Below, piece by piece: positions 56,301 through 60,289 of a stretch of 64,000 nt of DNA. The first letter of the stretch is position 1. Each line of letters begins with the position of its first letter. Origin of the DNA: Fistularia commersonii. Taxonomy: Eukaryota; Chordata; Actinopteri; Syngnathiformes; Fistulariidae. The DNA lies in assembly GCA_037954325.1 (NCBI GenBank), contig JBBMNZ010000027.1:5955001-6019000 (forward strand), written 5' to 3'. The notes under the pieces are model-generated. The model was not told the DNA's origin. It saw only the letters and a program-made list of their open reading frames with translations, and made no database searches. A program made the translations under genes and the position numbers.

Positions 56301-59275
56301 TATTTAGCTGTAATTACCATAATGAGCTGTGTCTGTTTGTGACATTAGCTATTTGTTTTCATCTTTCAAATACGCCCACTCCTTCAAACATGCAAAGCTG
56401 GGGGGCTTCAAAACTATAACATAAATGAATTTAGAAAAATGATAAATGAGAAAATAAGATAGCTACACATACACAATCACTTGTTTATCATTTTTGCAGG
56501 AACACAGGGGATGCCAAACAGATCAAAGTCTGTAACACATTGAGATTATATGATGTGACAGCTTCACAAATATACATGCAAGGACACACAAAACACACCA
56601 CAAGCCATTGTTCAACTGTCCTGGGGTAGAGGGAAAAAAAAAGAAAAAAAAAGAAGAAAAAAAAGGAAAATGTCGAGGTTGATTAAAAAGAAGCCTTTTG
56701 CTGCTATAACATGGTCTTTTCTTTGCTGTTTTCATTCTACAACGGTTTAATTACATGCTAGTGTTTTATTAAGCTTTATTCGCCAAATTCATAACTTGAG
56801 TGCACTTCTCAGTCATGAAAATCATAAAGGGATGCTGCATTCTGAATTTTTTTCATGGAATCTTTTTAAAGAAGCTTATTGATCTCTCTGTTGGTCTACA
56901 ACAGACCTGGGCCTTTTACACATGGGCATCCCCATCCGACCAACGTGAGGTCAAACACACATGAATGAAAAATATTTTATTCCGTTCATGTTTTACGAGT
57001 GTGTTGCTTTTCTGTTATCATTGGTTTTTGTCTTCCAACACTATTCAAGTTTCTCATATGGCCCCTTGTAAAAATTACTTGGCCAACCCTGGTCGACACC
57101 TTAGTAATTCAATGTACACAAGCTGTCGTGAAACAAATGGAAAATGTTGTTTCATAGATGTAGTTGGATCTTTTAGCTCTGTTCCTTTCTAATATCCATA
57201 TGAGTAACAGCTCATTTGCTGTTGTTATTTTGATCATCATTCCTGCCAGAAACATCATAAGCTTGGTCCCAGGAACAGTTTAACAATGTAATGAGAGTAC
57301 ATGTTTTTTTTTCTTTGGTTTCAGTGATTTCTCTTCACTTTGTATCGATGTGGACAGTTCACAAACAGACATGGCTGCACATGAGTGATGTGAATTGAGA
57401 AACAGCTCTGCTAATTGTTATAACCAACATCAAAAAGATCAGTGTCAAGGTTACTTGTCAATCAGCAGATAACAAACAAACAAGAGCATTTTACTCATCA
57501 GATGCGCCTCAATGACATGAGGCAAATAACTGTTTAAGACTGATTGACATCAGTTAATCAGTTACTTTTAAAAACAGGTTGAATGATAACCCGCATCAAA
57601 ATACGTTTGTATTTTGAACACACGCACACAAACGCACACATGCACGCTTGCATGCATTCACAAGCACACACATGCACGCACACACACATGCACCAGTATT
57701 ACTGCACTGAATCATTAAGAGAGTAACTGACCCTACACCACAATGCTAGCAACATCAGTGAATCAAATGTAACAGAGCAGAACCTAGAGTACAATCATGT
57801 GCACTCACCTTTTCGCTTTGACTTAATCTATATAAAGTGCTTTACGTCTTGTCATTTATTTTATCTTTTATTTTCAATTGTTTCTTTTTGTCATTTTCCC
57901 AGTAGCTTATTTGGCATCTTGTTAAGTGGATAAAATAATAATTCTCCAAAATAAACCCAAAGTGAAACTGGTAAATGTGACTTTACTATATTACTGATAT
58001 GGGACACTGCAAAAAAATAATTGAATATTAAACAAATATATAGTTCATTTTAAATAGATGTTCATGATGACATCTCTCTGTCTCCCTCTCACTTTCACAG
58101 ACTGTCTTCCACTTTGTCTCACTATAAGTATCAGCGCTGACATAATATGAAAATAACCAAGCAAAACGATAAACTGACTCATAATTCATTATTGCCTGCT
58201 TATAATGCTCGGGTGCACACAAACATACCTGACTAAGTACAAGGGCAAACAACAAAAGTGTTTACTGTGAAGTGTCAGCAATACTCTGACTTTCACACTC
58301 CTTAACTTGAACATAACTATTTGTAGGTTTTGTTTGTGTGTCTTGTAAACGCAAATGAACAATATATTTAAACAAGAGATGTATATATTTCAAAGCAGAA
58401 CATACCTTCATAGACAGCCTTGAACCCCGCTGAGCCAATTGTATCATCTGACTGTAGATGTAGCCACATTTGATTGGATAAACTAACAATGAGGTCAGGG
58501 ACACTGGATCCTGTGAGTCTGCATTCAAACAAATACACACACACACACACACGCACACACACACACGCACACATACGATAAAAAAACATTTGTTATTGAT
58601 GTACAGCATGCATGCTCCATGTGTATGTGGGTTTACAATAGGGTGTATTTCATTGTTCAGGGATAGAGGTGATTACTTTGGACCTCTAAAGCCTTTACAC
58701 TCACTTATGTAGTCATTCTATGCGAACAGTAGAAAGTATACATACAGAGTATCATAGTAAACAAACAAACAATGCATTTTCATATAAAACTGCAGCTTTT
58801 GTTTTTGATGAGATCTGAAAATAAAAAAAATCCTTCATGTTAAAGGGCTATTATAATTTTGGATCTCTAGTTAGTCAGGAAACTCATTCAACATATTATG
58901 GAATGCTGTTGAATGGGTGCTGAGTGCTATCTACTAAACAGTAACAGTACATATTAGTAGACTATGCAAAGCAGTCAGCCATCTCCATGCCAAGGATTTG
59001 GCACCACATCCATTGACACTTCTATTTCCAAAGAGTCATTGCAATTCAGTTCTGTCTTGGTAAACCACTGTGCTGGATGCGAACAGTATGTCCGAATGAT
59101 TTTCCTTGCCCAGCGCAGGATAAAATTGTCAATAATACTCTTACTGTCCAATACATATTAAAGGTCCTTACACATAGAGAACCCTCCTGGTGTCTCCTAT
59201 TTTCCCTCCATCTCCCACAGTGAGAGTGTCATATCCTCTTTCCAGATCAAACTCTTCAAATGACAGCTTTATTAC
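980..59275 (-). CDS. csmd1: CSMD1-like gene, internal segment of 22 exons
   Basis: CSMD1 is a very large type I membrane protein of alternating CUB and Sushi (CCP) domains. The family is known from brain and from complement regulation and synapse refinement. The window encodes part of the extracellular region, from mid CUB3 to Sushi9. All 21 junctions are GT-AG and in frame. Exon blocks follow a module pattern: most CUB domains use two exons, most Sushi domains use one, and Sushi units are bounded by phase 1 introns. Motifs such as [48 protein letters not shown] and [14 protein letters not shown] match human CSMD1 as I remember it, more closely than CSMD2 or CSMD3. Teleosts can carry csmd1a and csmd1b, and I cannot tell which this is. 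Signal peptide, first domains, Sushi tail, membrane segment and cytoplasmic tail are outside the window. Confidence 0.93.
1175..2563 (-). other. csmd1 intron between CUB9 and Sushi9
   Basis: 1,389-bp AT-rich intron. The overlapping open frames near 2174-2523 on both strands have no recognisable domain. I see no mobile element. Confidence 0.7.
2564..2751 (-). CDS. csmd1: csmd1 exon: CUB9, C-terminal part
   Basis: Residues 1050-1112 in 188 nt: [20 protein letters not shown], then [20 protein letters not shown] and [15 protein letters not shown]. Acceptor tttttccccacag, donor GTAATT, ending in phase 1. A 76-bp TG repeat on the plus strand (CA in the transcript) lies about 71 bp upstream of the exon. 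Confidence 0.96.
2752..5761 (-). other. csmd1 intron inside CUB9
   Basis: 3,010-bp intron splitting CUB9. It holds the TG microsatellite at 2823-2898, then AT-rich sequence with no element I can name. I read 4000-4400 on the reverse strand for CUB or Sushi fragments and found none. Confidence 0.7.
2823..2898. repeat. (TG)38 microsatellite
   Basis: Perfect TG dinucleotide run of 76 bp. In the csmd1 transcript it is a CA repeat about 71 nt upstream of the 3' splice site of the exon ending at 2751. Confidence 0.98.
5762..5900 (-). CDS. csmd1: csmd1 exon: CUB9, N-terminal part
   Basis: Residues 1004-1049 in 139 nt: [20 protein letters not shown], then [20 protein letters not shown] and IALIFK. 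First part of CUB9; NVS is a possible N-glycosylation site. Acceptor gttttctgcag, donor GTAGGC, ending in phase 2. The intron immediately upstream contains three decayed look-alikes of the start of this exon (see 5955-6235). Confidence 0.96.
5901..8296 (-). other. csmd1 intron between Sushi8 and CUB9
   Basis: 2,396-bp intron. It carries the decayed CUB-start copies at 5955-6235. The rest (about 6240-8296) is AT-rich with no recognisable element. Confidence 0.7.
5955..6235 (-). pseudogene. Three decayed copies of a CUB-domain start, in tandem
   Basis: Reading the minus strand from 6101, one open stretch runs [19 protein letters not shown] and on to [19 protein letters not shown], then a TAA at 5955-5957. 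The two units are exactly 25 codons apart and each mirrors the real exon's [19 protein letters not shown] third unit further upstream (about 6170-6226) reads, after an apparent one-base loss, [10 protein letters not shown], then has two stops where the real exon reads smoothly. I aligned these by eye. The spacing of the shared core (5857, 5988, 6063, 6192) suggests a duplicated unit of about 205 bp containing two heads. I see no clean AG acceptor and GT donor around any of the three, so they are probably pseudo-exons. A rarely used exon is not excluded. Confidence 0.6.
8297..8488 (-). CDS. csmd1: csmd1 exon: Sushi8
   Basis: Complete Sushi module, residues 940-1003, 192 nt: [20 protein letters not shown], then [20 protein letters not shown] and [11 protein letters not shown]. 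Four cysteines are in TTCNDPG, FQCDPG, ITCVR and PTCI; the conserved Trp is in YWQPDP. NGS is a possible N-glycosylation site. Acceptor cttcag, donor GTAGGT, phase 1 at both ends. Confidence 0.96.
8731..8769. repeat. (TA)n microsatellite after a poly-A run
   Basis: A run of ten A followed by about 19 TA units. Intronic, about 240 bp upstream of the Sushi8 exon in transcript sense. Confidence 0.97.
10732..10755. repeat. (AC)12 microsatellite
   Basis: Twelve AC units in an intron, more than 1.6 kb from the nearest exon. Confidence 0.97.
12429..12640 (-). CDS. csmd1: csmd1 exon: CUB8, C-terminal part, with GPS duplication
   Basis: Residues 869-939 in 212 nt: [20 protein letters not shown], then [20 protein letters not shown] and [18 protein letters not shown]. 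Completes CUB8. Relative to human CSMD1 as remembered (WDGPVDSDILLKEW), this exon has about four extra residues. A 9-bp direct repeat at 12566-12583 encodes the doubled Gly-Pro-Ser and accounts for three of them. Acceptor gttttcag, donor GTAAGT, ending in phase 1. Confidence 0.95.
12887..13013 (-). CDS. csmd1: csmd1 exon: CUB8, N-terminal part
   Basis: Residues 827-868 in 127 nt: [20 protein letters not shown], then [20 protein letters not shown] and TI. First part of CUB8. It has no Met-initiated ORF of its own and was read directly from the reverse strand. Acceptor cctttaag, donor GTAATT, ending in phase 2 inside a Ser codon. The intron to the second CUB8 exon is 246 bp. Confidence 0.95.
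13590..13680 (+). mobile_element. Non-LTR retroelement 3' tail
   Basis: The stretch CAATTTCCCCTTGGGGGATC followed by AATAGAG and a GATTCT hexamer tail resembles the 3' end of fish LINE/SINE families, which end in a stem-forming TTTCCCC..GGGGAtcaAtAAAG motif and a short tandem tail. Similar tails occur at 24745-24795 and 31600-31683. Confidence 0.5.
15487..15632. repeat. CA-rich imperfect microsatellite
   Basis: Interrupted CA, CACG and CATA units over about 145 bp. They produce spurious Cys-Val-rich open frames on the minus strand. Confidence 0.95.
17030..17325 (+). mobile_element. Teleost SINE-like repeat, copy 1
   Basis: Starts CATCCATTCATCATCTACTG and CTTATCCTGC, passes GGACCCTATCCCAGCTGTCA and CTGGGCGAGGGTCACCAG, and ends in CACCACCGTGCCGTC. 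This is the layout of an abundant fish interspersed repeat. Reverse-complemented, its end has a tRNA-like head with degraded A-box and B-box motifs, so a tRNA-derived origin is possible. Other pieces lie at 29205-29412, 29700-29857 and 31291-31385. Confidence 0.7.
18424..18615 (-). CDS. csmd1: csmd1 exon: Sushi7
   Basis: Complete Sushi module, residues 763-826, 192 nt: [20 protein letters not shown], then [20 protein letters not shown] and [12 protein letters not shown]. Phase 1 on both sides; acceptor ttcttag, donor GTAAGT. Transcript-strand TG repeats lie about 24 bp upstream of the exon (plus strand 18640-18670), with a T-rich tract between repeat and AG. Confidence 0.95.
18616..20056 (-). 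other. csmd1 intron between CUB7 and Sushi7
   Basis: 1,441-bp intron with the TG/CA repeat next to Sushi7 and a weak internal duplication (19622-19682 against 19767-19826). Nothing else is recognisable. Confidence 0.65.
18640..18670. repeat. (CA)n microsatellite near the Sushi7 3' splice site
   Basis: Two CA runs split by AGT. In the transcript this is a TG repeat ending about 24 nt before the Sushi7 exon. Confidence 0.96.
20057..20213 (-). CDS. csmd1: csmd1 exon: CUB7, C-terminal part
   Basis: Residues 711-762 in 157 nt: [20 protein letters not shown], then [20 protein letters not shown] and QGFHLTYT. It joins in phase 0 to ...GDYLK to give the expected DYLKVYDG. Four possible N-glycosylation sites are visible (NIS, NFT, NST, NAS). 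Donor GTGAGT, ending in phase 1. The acceptor (tattgattggcag) has a poor pyrimidine tract. The reading comes from direct translation of this stretch and its match to human [13 protein letters not shown]. Confidence 0.92.
22778..22975. mobile_element. Short teleost repeat nested in the Gypsy remnant
   Basis: Between the protease and integrase remnants lies CATCCTTTATTAATCCCTCT..., GTGTCTTGCTCAACAACACT, GGAGCCGATAATTGAACCAG and TACCTCCTGTTCCACGCCGC. This matches the layout of a common fish short repeat whose end reads 'ggggatcgaaccggcgacc...cctgagccacgccgcccc'. It interrupts Gypsy homology and so inserted later, or replaced the deleted polymerase region. Confidence 0.65.
23865..24050 (+). repeat. 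Possible 3' LTR start of the Gypsy remnant
   Basis: GTGAGAGGGGGCAG resembles a polypurine tract and is followed by TGTAGCGACCC. LTRs start with TG. The 3' boundary (CA) is not clear and no second LTR copy was seen upstream, so this is tentative. Confidence 0.45.
24745..24823 (+). repeat. Retroelement-like tail followed by a perfect hairpin
   Basis: CAATTTCCTCTGGGATAAAT and AAAGTTGTTCTCATCC resemble a fish retroelement 3' end. At 24797-24823 there is a perfect 12-bp inverted repeat, CCCACAACTTAG and CTAAGTTGTGGG, with a 3-bp loop (TAT). Confidence 0.7.
27309..27414. repeat. Two-copy 53-bp tandem repeat
   Basis: The units start at 27309 (ACAATCTAACCACAGACCGG) and 27362 (ACACTCTAACCACATACTGG). 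Both continue with GGCT-A-CCA-TGC-CCAGGCCT. By eye they are about 75-80% identical. No coding sense seen. Confidence 0.8.
28438..28512 (+). repeat. Dispersed repeat, copy 1 (partner at 35447)
   Basis: Contains GGATAAATATTTTGATATTT, TTCTTTAAGCAAGGTAGGCT and TAATAACTGT. The same order occurs at 35447-35515 in the same orientation, with a shared TCTCAGA just upstream. Family unknown. Confidence 0.75.
28582..28626. repeat. (GT)n microsatellite beside the CUB7 donor
   Basis: Perfect GT run. In the transcript it is a CA repeat starting about 15 nt after the 5' splice site of the exon at 28642-28811. Confidence 0.97.
28642..28811 (-). CDS. csmd1: csmd1 exon: CUB7, N-terminal part
   Basis: Residues 654-710 in 170 nt: [20 protein letters not shown], then [18 protein letters not shown] and LLQDGDYLK. 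First part of CUB7, with the CSMD-specific NNHECIY motif. Acceptor tttataaag, donor GTACCT, ending in phase 0. Only 14 bp after the exon the transcript enters a long CA repeat (plus strand 28582-28626). The next intron is 8,428 bp and contains the Gypsy remnant. Confidence 0.95.
29205..29412 (-). mobile_element. Teleost SINE-like repeat, copy 2 (inverted)
   Basis: On the plus strand it reads GGCAGCGCGGTGCTGCAGCA, GTTAGCGCTTCGGCCTC, GTTTGGAGTTTGCATGTTGT, GACTGGCGACCAGTCCAGGG. This is the reverse complement of the family at 17030-17325. GCAGCAGTTAGCG and GGTTTGATT stand where tRNA A and B boxes would be in a tRNA-derived SINE. Confidence 0.75.
29700..29857 (+). mobile_element. Teleost SINE-like repeat, copy 3
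   Basis: GAGGGAGGAAGATGGAGCAC, AGAGAACATCCAAACTCCAA, ACAGAAAGATGCC, ATCACTGCACCACCCTGC. Same family as 17030-17325, in the same orientation, and inverted relative to 29205-29412. Confidence 0.75.
30041..30229 (-). CDS. csmd1: csmd1 exon: Sushi6
   Basis: Complete Sushi module, residues 591-653, 189 nt: [20 protein letters not shown], then [20 protein letters not shown] and [10 protein letters not shown]. Four cysteines and the conserved Trp are present. Acceptor atacag, donor GTGAGA, phase 1 at both ends. Human CSMD1 has the matching [20 protein letters not shown]. Confidence 0.96.
30512..30727 (-). CDS. csmd1: csmd1 exon: CUB6, C-terminal part
   Basis: Residues 519-590 in 216 nt: [20 protein letters not shown], then [35 protein letters not shown]. 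Ends CUB6 with the very conserved [10 protein letters not shown]. Potential N-glycosylation sites are NFS and NIT. Acceptor catccag, donor GTAATA, phase 1 at both ends. The intron to Sushi6 is 282 bp. Confidence 0.96.
30865..30981 (-). CDS. csmd1: csmd1 exon: CUB6, N-terminal part
   Basis: Residues 480-518 in 117 nt: [20 protein letters not shown], then [19 protein letters not shown]. The start of CUB6, with the CSMD-specific [14 protein letters not shown] stretch; NCT is a possible N-glycosylation site. Acceptor ccactgtag, preceded by TTACTAAC, a good branch-point match. Donor GTAAGG. Phase 1 at both ends. The next intron is 137 bp. Confidence 0.95.
31291..31385 (+). mobile_element. ATCC tetranucleotide repeat plus SINE-like fragment
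   Basis: About fifteen ATCC units, then TTCTGCTGCTTATCCTGCAC and TCAGGGTCGCAGGGGATCC. The second part matches the start of the family seen at 17030-17325. The tetranucleotide run is an expansion of that family's CATCCATC start. Confidence 0.75.
31600..31683 (+). mobile_element. Retroelement 3' tail with (TTATC)n
   Basis: GAATTTTCCATATTCAATGG, AACAATGAAG and then about eight TTATC pentamers. This is the usual look of a fish LINE/SINE 3' end with a short tandem tail. A T-rich upstream region (31440-31600) may be its 3' untranslated part. Confidence 0.6.
31785..32265 (+). mobile_element. Unnamed interspersed repeat, copy 1
   Basis: Closely similar to the reverse complement of 47112-47515. Shared blocks include CTTGGGAAAAACAGATG, TTTAGCTAAATCTGATTTAA, AGCATCTCTCC, TATTGATGTTTTTTTGTA, AAATCAAGAGGTCT and ATATCAGGATTTTA. 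By eye about 80% identical over the best 300 bp, fading toward the CA-rich end. No coding capacity seen. Probably non-autonomous; class unknown. Confidence 0.75.
35447..35515 (+). repeat. Dispersed repeat, copy 2 (partner at 28438)
   Basis: GGATAAATATTTTGATATTT, TTCTTTAAGCAAGGTAGACT and GTAATAACTGT, in the same order and orientation as at 28438-28512. Confidence 0.75.
36348..36688 (+). mobile_element. hAT-like non-autonomous DNA transposon (MITE)
   Basis: An element of 325 bp (36356-36680) begins CAGTGGTTCTTAACCTGGG and ends CACCATTTTAAAACCACAG. The inverted ends match at about 10 of the first 15 bases and fit the hAT CAGTGGTTCT-AACC terminus. A perfect 8-bp target duplication, CTCTAAAT, flanks it (36348-36355 and 36681-36688), the length expected for hAT. 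Internal motifs GTTCG and ACGGAGGTCAAGAC occur in a known vertebrate hAT-like family as I remember it. No transposase. Confidence 0.85.
39065..39253 (-). CDS. csmd1: csmd1 exon: Sushi5
   Basis: Complete Sushi module, residues 417-479, 189 nt. It starts with [20 protein letters not shown] and ends [10 protein letters not shown]. The four cysteines are in [19 protein letters not shown] and PSCD. Phase 1 introns on both sides; acceptor tttcag, donor GTAGGA. The 8.1 kb intron that follows separates it from the CUB6 exons. Confidence 0.96.
39342..39529 (-). CDS. csmd1: csmd1 exon: CUB5, C-terminal part
   Basis: Residues 354-416 in 188 nt: [20 protein letters not shown], then [16 protein letters not shown] and [18 protein letters not shown]. 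Nearly identical to human CSMD1 CUB5 as remembered. Acceptor ctgatag, donor GTAAGG, ends in phase 1. The intron before it (39530-40016, 487 bp) contains the C-run/CA repeat; the intron after it is only 88 bp. Confidence 0.96.
39920..39982. repeat. C14 run followed by (AC)25
   Basis: Plus strand: fourteen C then AC units. In the transcript this is TG repeats followed by a G run, beginning about 34 nt after the donor of the exon at 40017-40155. Confidence 0.97.
40017..40155 (-). CDS. csmd1: csmd1 exon: CUB5, N-terminal part
   Basis: Residues 308-353 in 139 nt: [20 protein letters not shown], then [15 protein letters not shown] and AVKIHFD. This is a typical CUB start (CGG, LSPG.P, C.W.I). Acceptor cttgcag, donor GTGCAT, ending in phase 2 inside an Arg codon. 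About 34 nt into the intron the transcript strand has a long TG repeat followed by a run of G (plus strand 39920-39982). Confidence 0.95.
40156..41285 (-). other. csmd1 intron between Sushi4 and CUB5
   Basis: 1,130-bp AT-rich intron with no recognisable element; the frame at 40978-41241 has no domain. Confidence 0.7.
41286..41358 (-). CDS. csmd1: csmd1 exon: Sushi4, C-terminal part
   Basis: A 73-nt exon, the shortest here, encoding residues 284-307: [20 protein letters not shown] then PRCE. It supplies the third and fourth Sushi4 cysteines and the conserved Trp. It starts in phase 0 and ends in phase 1. Acceptor atttccag, donor GTAGAC. It is too short for most ORF screens. It is supported by the in-frame join to the exon at 41783-41904 and by the human CSMD1-like motif [10 protein letters not shown]. 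Confidence 0.93.
41783..41904 (-). CDS. csmd1: csmd1 exon: Sushi4, N-terminal part
   Basis: Residues 243-283 in 122 nt: [20 protein letters not shown], then [17 protein letters not shown]. It holds the first two Sushi cysteines. Unlike every other Sushi in this window, Sushi4 is split by an intron. That intron is phase 0, falls just after the Gln of GFIRTQ and has donor GTAAAG. The acceptor is ctctag. The 424-bp intron that follows (41359-41782) holds no recognisable element. Confidence 0.94.
42269..42409 (-). CDS. csmd1: csmd1 exon: CUB4, C-terminal part
   Basis: This 141-nt exon encodes residues 196-242: [20 protein letters not shown], then [19 protein letters not shown]. It completes CUB4 with the L.F.SD....GF.I.Y ending. 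NIS is a possible N-glycosylation site. Acceptor ctctttag, donor GTATGT, phase 1 at both ends. The short intron to the next exon (41905-42268, 364 bp) shows nothing recognisable. Confidence 0.95.
43011..43059. repeat. (TG)n(TA)n microsatellite
   Basis: TG units then about 16 TA units, about 15 bp beyond the 3' end of the minus-strand LINE. It may have grown from that element's tail. Confidence 0.95.
43070..45245 (-). mobile_element. Decayed LINE (L2/CR1-like) reverse transcriptase
   Basis: Minus-strand non-LTR retrotransposon, in the same sense as csmd1. In order: a linker ([20 protein letters not shown], about 45120), [17 protein letters not shown] (about 44700), [13 protein letters not shown] (about 44510), [19 protein letters not shown] (about 44230), [13 protein letters not shown] after a frameshift (about 44140), KFADDITVI with the catalytic ADD (about 43565), [20 protein letters not shown] (about 43350) and a tail like [20 protein letters not shown] (about 43150). 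Frameshifts, stops and a nested insertion (43595-44100) make it inactive. The clade is assigned by resemblance only. Confidence 0.85.
43595..44100 (-). mobile_element. Second, shorter retroelement nested in the LINE
   Basis: The host LINE reads ...CRPMFGSN up to about 44101 and resumes STIKFADD at about 43593. Between them is a separate piece whose minus strand starts with an RT linker fragment ([35 protein letters not shown]) and then jumps to a non-coding 3' end finishing CAATAAACGCTTTGAATCTT with a GAATCTT tail. It therefore looks like a short, internally deleted LINE copy, or a SINE built from one. Confidence 0.75.
45255..47110 (+). mobile_element. Internally deleted LINE with C-terminal zinc finger
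   Basis: Plus-strand non-LTR element facing away from the previous one. Endonuclease end: [26 protein letters not shown] (about 45320-45500). Linker: [20 protein letters not shown] (about 45960). Reverse transcriptase start: [39 protein letters not shown] (about 46110-46265). Sequence then jumps from AGKVLAKVM to [10 protein letters not shown] (about 46350-46365), so the catalytic core is missing. The post-RT region follows ([33 protein letters not shown]), ending in a C2H2 finger [10 protein letters not shown]...HSHSKTHK (about 46985-47050). Several frameshifts. Confidence 0.85.
47112..47515 (-). mobile_element. Unnamed interspersed repeat, copy 2 (inverted)
   Basis: Reverse complement of the repeat at 31785-32265; shared blocks are listed there. 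It starts directly after the zinc-finger LINE end, at a short TG/TA tract (GTGTGTGTATACACACC). Both copies have CA/TATA-type sequence at this end, so the tract may belong to the element. Confidence 0.75.
48600..48890 (+). mobile_element. LINE endonuclease fragment
   Basis: The frame from about 48672 reads [52 protein letters not shown]. It resembles the APE-type endonuclease of fish L2-like LINEs, with ADFNHC in place of the GDFNHC active-site motif. Nothing of the reverse transcriptase follows in the same sense, so it is a short fragment. Confidence 0.75.
50258..50297. repeat. (TA)n microsatellite
   Basis: About 19 TA units, some 40 bp from the 3' end of the LINE at 50335-51860 and probably derived from its tail. 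Confidence 0.95.
50335..51860 (-). mobile_element. Decayed LINE (RTE-like by resemblance)
   Basis: Minus-strand pieces in order: [20 protein letters not shown] (about 51740), [20 protein letters not shown] (about 51550), [14 protein letters not shown] (about 51420), [14 protein letters not shown] (about 51270), [20 protein letters not shown] (about 51100), [13 protein letters not shown] with the catalytic ADD (about 51020), [20 protein letters not shown] (about 50960), [20 protein letters not shown] (about 50700), [17 protein letters not shown] (about 50490), ending in [10 protein letters not shown] near 50335. Broken by several frameshifts. I assign the clade only by similarity to fish elements I remember. 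Confidence 0.85.
53748..53933 (-). CDS. csmd1: csmd1 exon: CUB4, N-terminal part
   Basis: This 186-nt exon encodes residues 134-195, opening [20 protein letters not shown], and carries LNCVWLI, then [16 protein letters not shown]. The first half of CUB4 departs from the usual CGG start: CFFNFTAP replaces it, and this is a CSMD1 signature. NFT is a possible N-glycosylation site. Acceptor cgtag, donor GTAATC, phase 1 at both ends. It is followed by the largest intron in the window (11,338 bp), which is full of LINE fragments. Confidence 0.96.
54051..54233 (-). CDS. csmd1: csmd1 exon: Sushi3
   Basis: A complete Sushi/CCP module in one 183-nt exon (residues 73-133), beginning [20 protein letters not shown] and ending WSGNKPTCI. 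The four Sushi cysteines are in GGCGDPG, FFCQA, ITCQH and PTCI, with the usual Trp before the last one. Phase 1 introns flank it on both sides. Acceptor is gtcacag, donor GTAAGT. Only 117 bp separate it from the next exon (53933). Confidence 0.96.
55408..55486. repeat. TG-rich imperfect microsatellite
   Basis: Interrupted TG, TGAG and TTGG units over about 79 bp, intronic. Confidence 0.9.
57619..57692. repeat. CA-rich imperfect microsatellite
   Basis: CACA, CGCACA and CATGCA units, intronic, more than 700 bp from the nearest exon. Confidence 0.9.
58406..58518 (-). CDS. csmd1: csmd1 exon: CUB3, C-terminal part
   Basis: This 113-nt exon encodes residues 35-72: [20 protein letters not shown] followed by [17 protein letters not shown]. 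It ends CUB3 with the conserved L.SD...GF...Y pattern. The donor is GTATGT and the exon ends in phase 1. The 3' splice site is odd: a transcript-strand TG repeat ends about 16 nt before the exon in place of a normal pyrimidine tract. The intron to the previous exon is 653 bp (58519-59171) and holds little besides that repeat. Confidence 0.93.
58535..58575. repeat. (CA)n microsatellite beside the CUB3 3' splice site
   Basis: CA run with CGCA variants. In the transcript it is a TG repeat that ends about 16 nt before the exon at 58406-58518, where a pyrimidine tract would be expected. Confidence 0.96.
59172..59275 (-). CDS. csmd1: csmd1 exon: CUB3, middle part
   Basis: This exon encodes residues 1-34 of the segment: [20 protein letters not shown] followed by [15 protein letters not shown]. 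This is the central strand region of CUB3, including the D-Y-D-type acidic motif (ERGYDTL) common in CUB domains. Acceptor ccttttag lies before 59275 and donor GTAAGG after 59172. The exon starts in phase 0 and ends in phase 2, completed by the exon at 58518. The exon with the start of CUB3 must lie beyond 64000, because I found no CGG..L.GPSG-type head between 59276 and the window edge. Length is 104 nt. Confidence 0.93.
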
Positions 59276-60289
59276 CTAAAAGGAAAAAAGAGAGAAAGAC
59301 AGAGAAAGTGAGAGAAACAGAAGCTAGTAGAGAGGCAGTTAAGCCGTATCTGTGAAAAGGTGAAATTAAGGAAAATGAAAGGCAAGGAGACAACTGGTGA
59401 AGTATTTATTTAAAATGGGCAGTAATAAACCCATCTGTGTAGAAGCAAGAAAGGCATCCTGCAGTTTTGGTCATGACAGTATTTGTATTTAATTAAAGTT
59501 GCAATGCCAGAGGTATGAAAGATAATTTGATAGTGACATATTGTTATTCCAAAATAATTCATCTTTAATCAAAGATGGAAGAAAAAGAGCAGGGACACTC
59601 TAATAGCATTATCCTTGTTCACACCCATGATTACAGATGTCCTTGTTCTGGGACCCCTTACAGTGTTAAACTTTCAAAAAAAAACATCATTCAGTATTTT
59701 GCATGCAGCAATCGTCTTGGTGAAGTTGCTTTCATAAAGCCGGTGAGCTTCTCTGGGCTCTAAAGTCTGTAATACTGCTGTTCCGCAATTTGCTGCTTGT
59801 CAATCATCTATTAGCAGTACATCTTTATGAACCCCCAAAAAGATGAAAATATGCCTAGGGAAGTTAAAATTAAAAAGAACTGTTCTCAATCAGTATGCTT
59901 CTTGGGAAAACAATTCAACCATTAGCATTAAGAATTGTCACTGAGAATCATGTGAGAAAATTTTACAAAGTTAAAATCTTACTACAAGAAATCGGGATCT
60001 GAAAAAGGGATTTCAGACTATTCACAATCAGCTAAGGCTGCACCTGGAAGCCAAAAAAAATCATTGGTTACATGCAACTAAAAGACAAGTGGTTATAAAA
60101 TAGTTCAAAAAACACACTAGTCATAAATAAATTATTTATAAGAAAAAAATGTTTCAAGGTGTTCCCTTGAAACTGACCCTAACCTAAATCCTCAACCATA
60201 TACATACAGTGTTCTGATTTTAAGATGATTGCAAAATGAAAGACAAAAGTGTGTTTTTAGTAGATTTGTATTGCCCAAGACATTATTCA

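Larger units (their letters stand above)
54234..58405 (-). other. csmd1 intron between CUB3 and Sushi3
   Basis: 4,172-bp intron with a TG-rich tract (55408-55486), a purine-rich stretch (56630-56668) and a CA-rich tract (57619-57692). No mobile element or domain recognised. Confidence 0.7.

Noticed and set aside
980..59275. Assignment to CSMD2 or CSMD3
   Set aside because: CUB4 begins [10 protein letters not shown] with the [20 protein letters not shown] stretch, CUB3 has GYDTLTVGD, Sushi4 begins [10 protein letters not shown] and Sushi9 begins [15 protein letters not shown]. As I remember them, human CSMD1 fits all of these better than CSMD2 (which has [20 protein letters not shown] but ENPRESCFDPG) or CSMD3 (FPCLSNFTAP).
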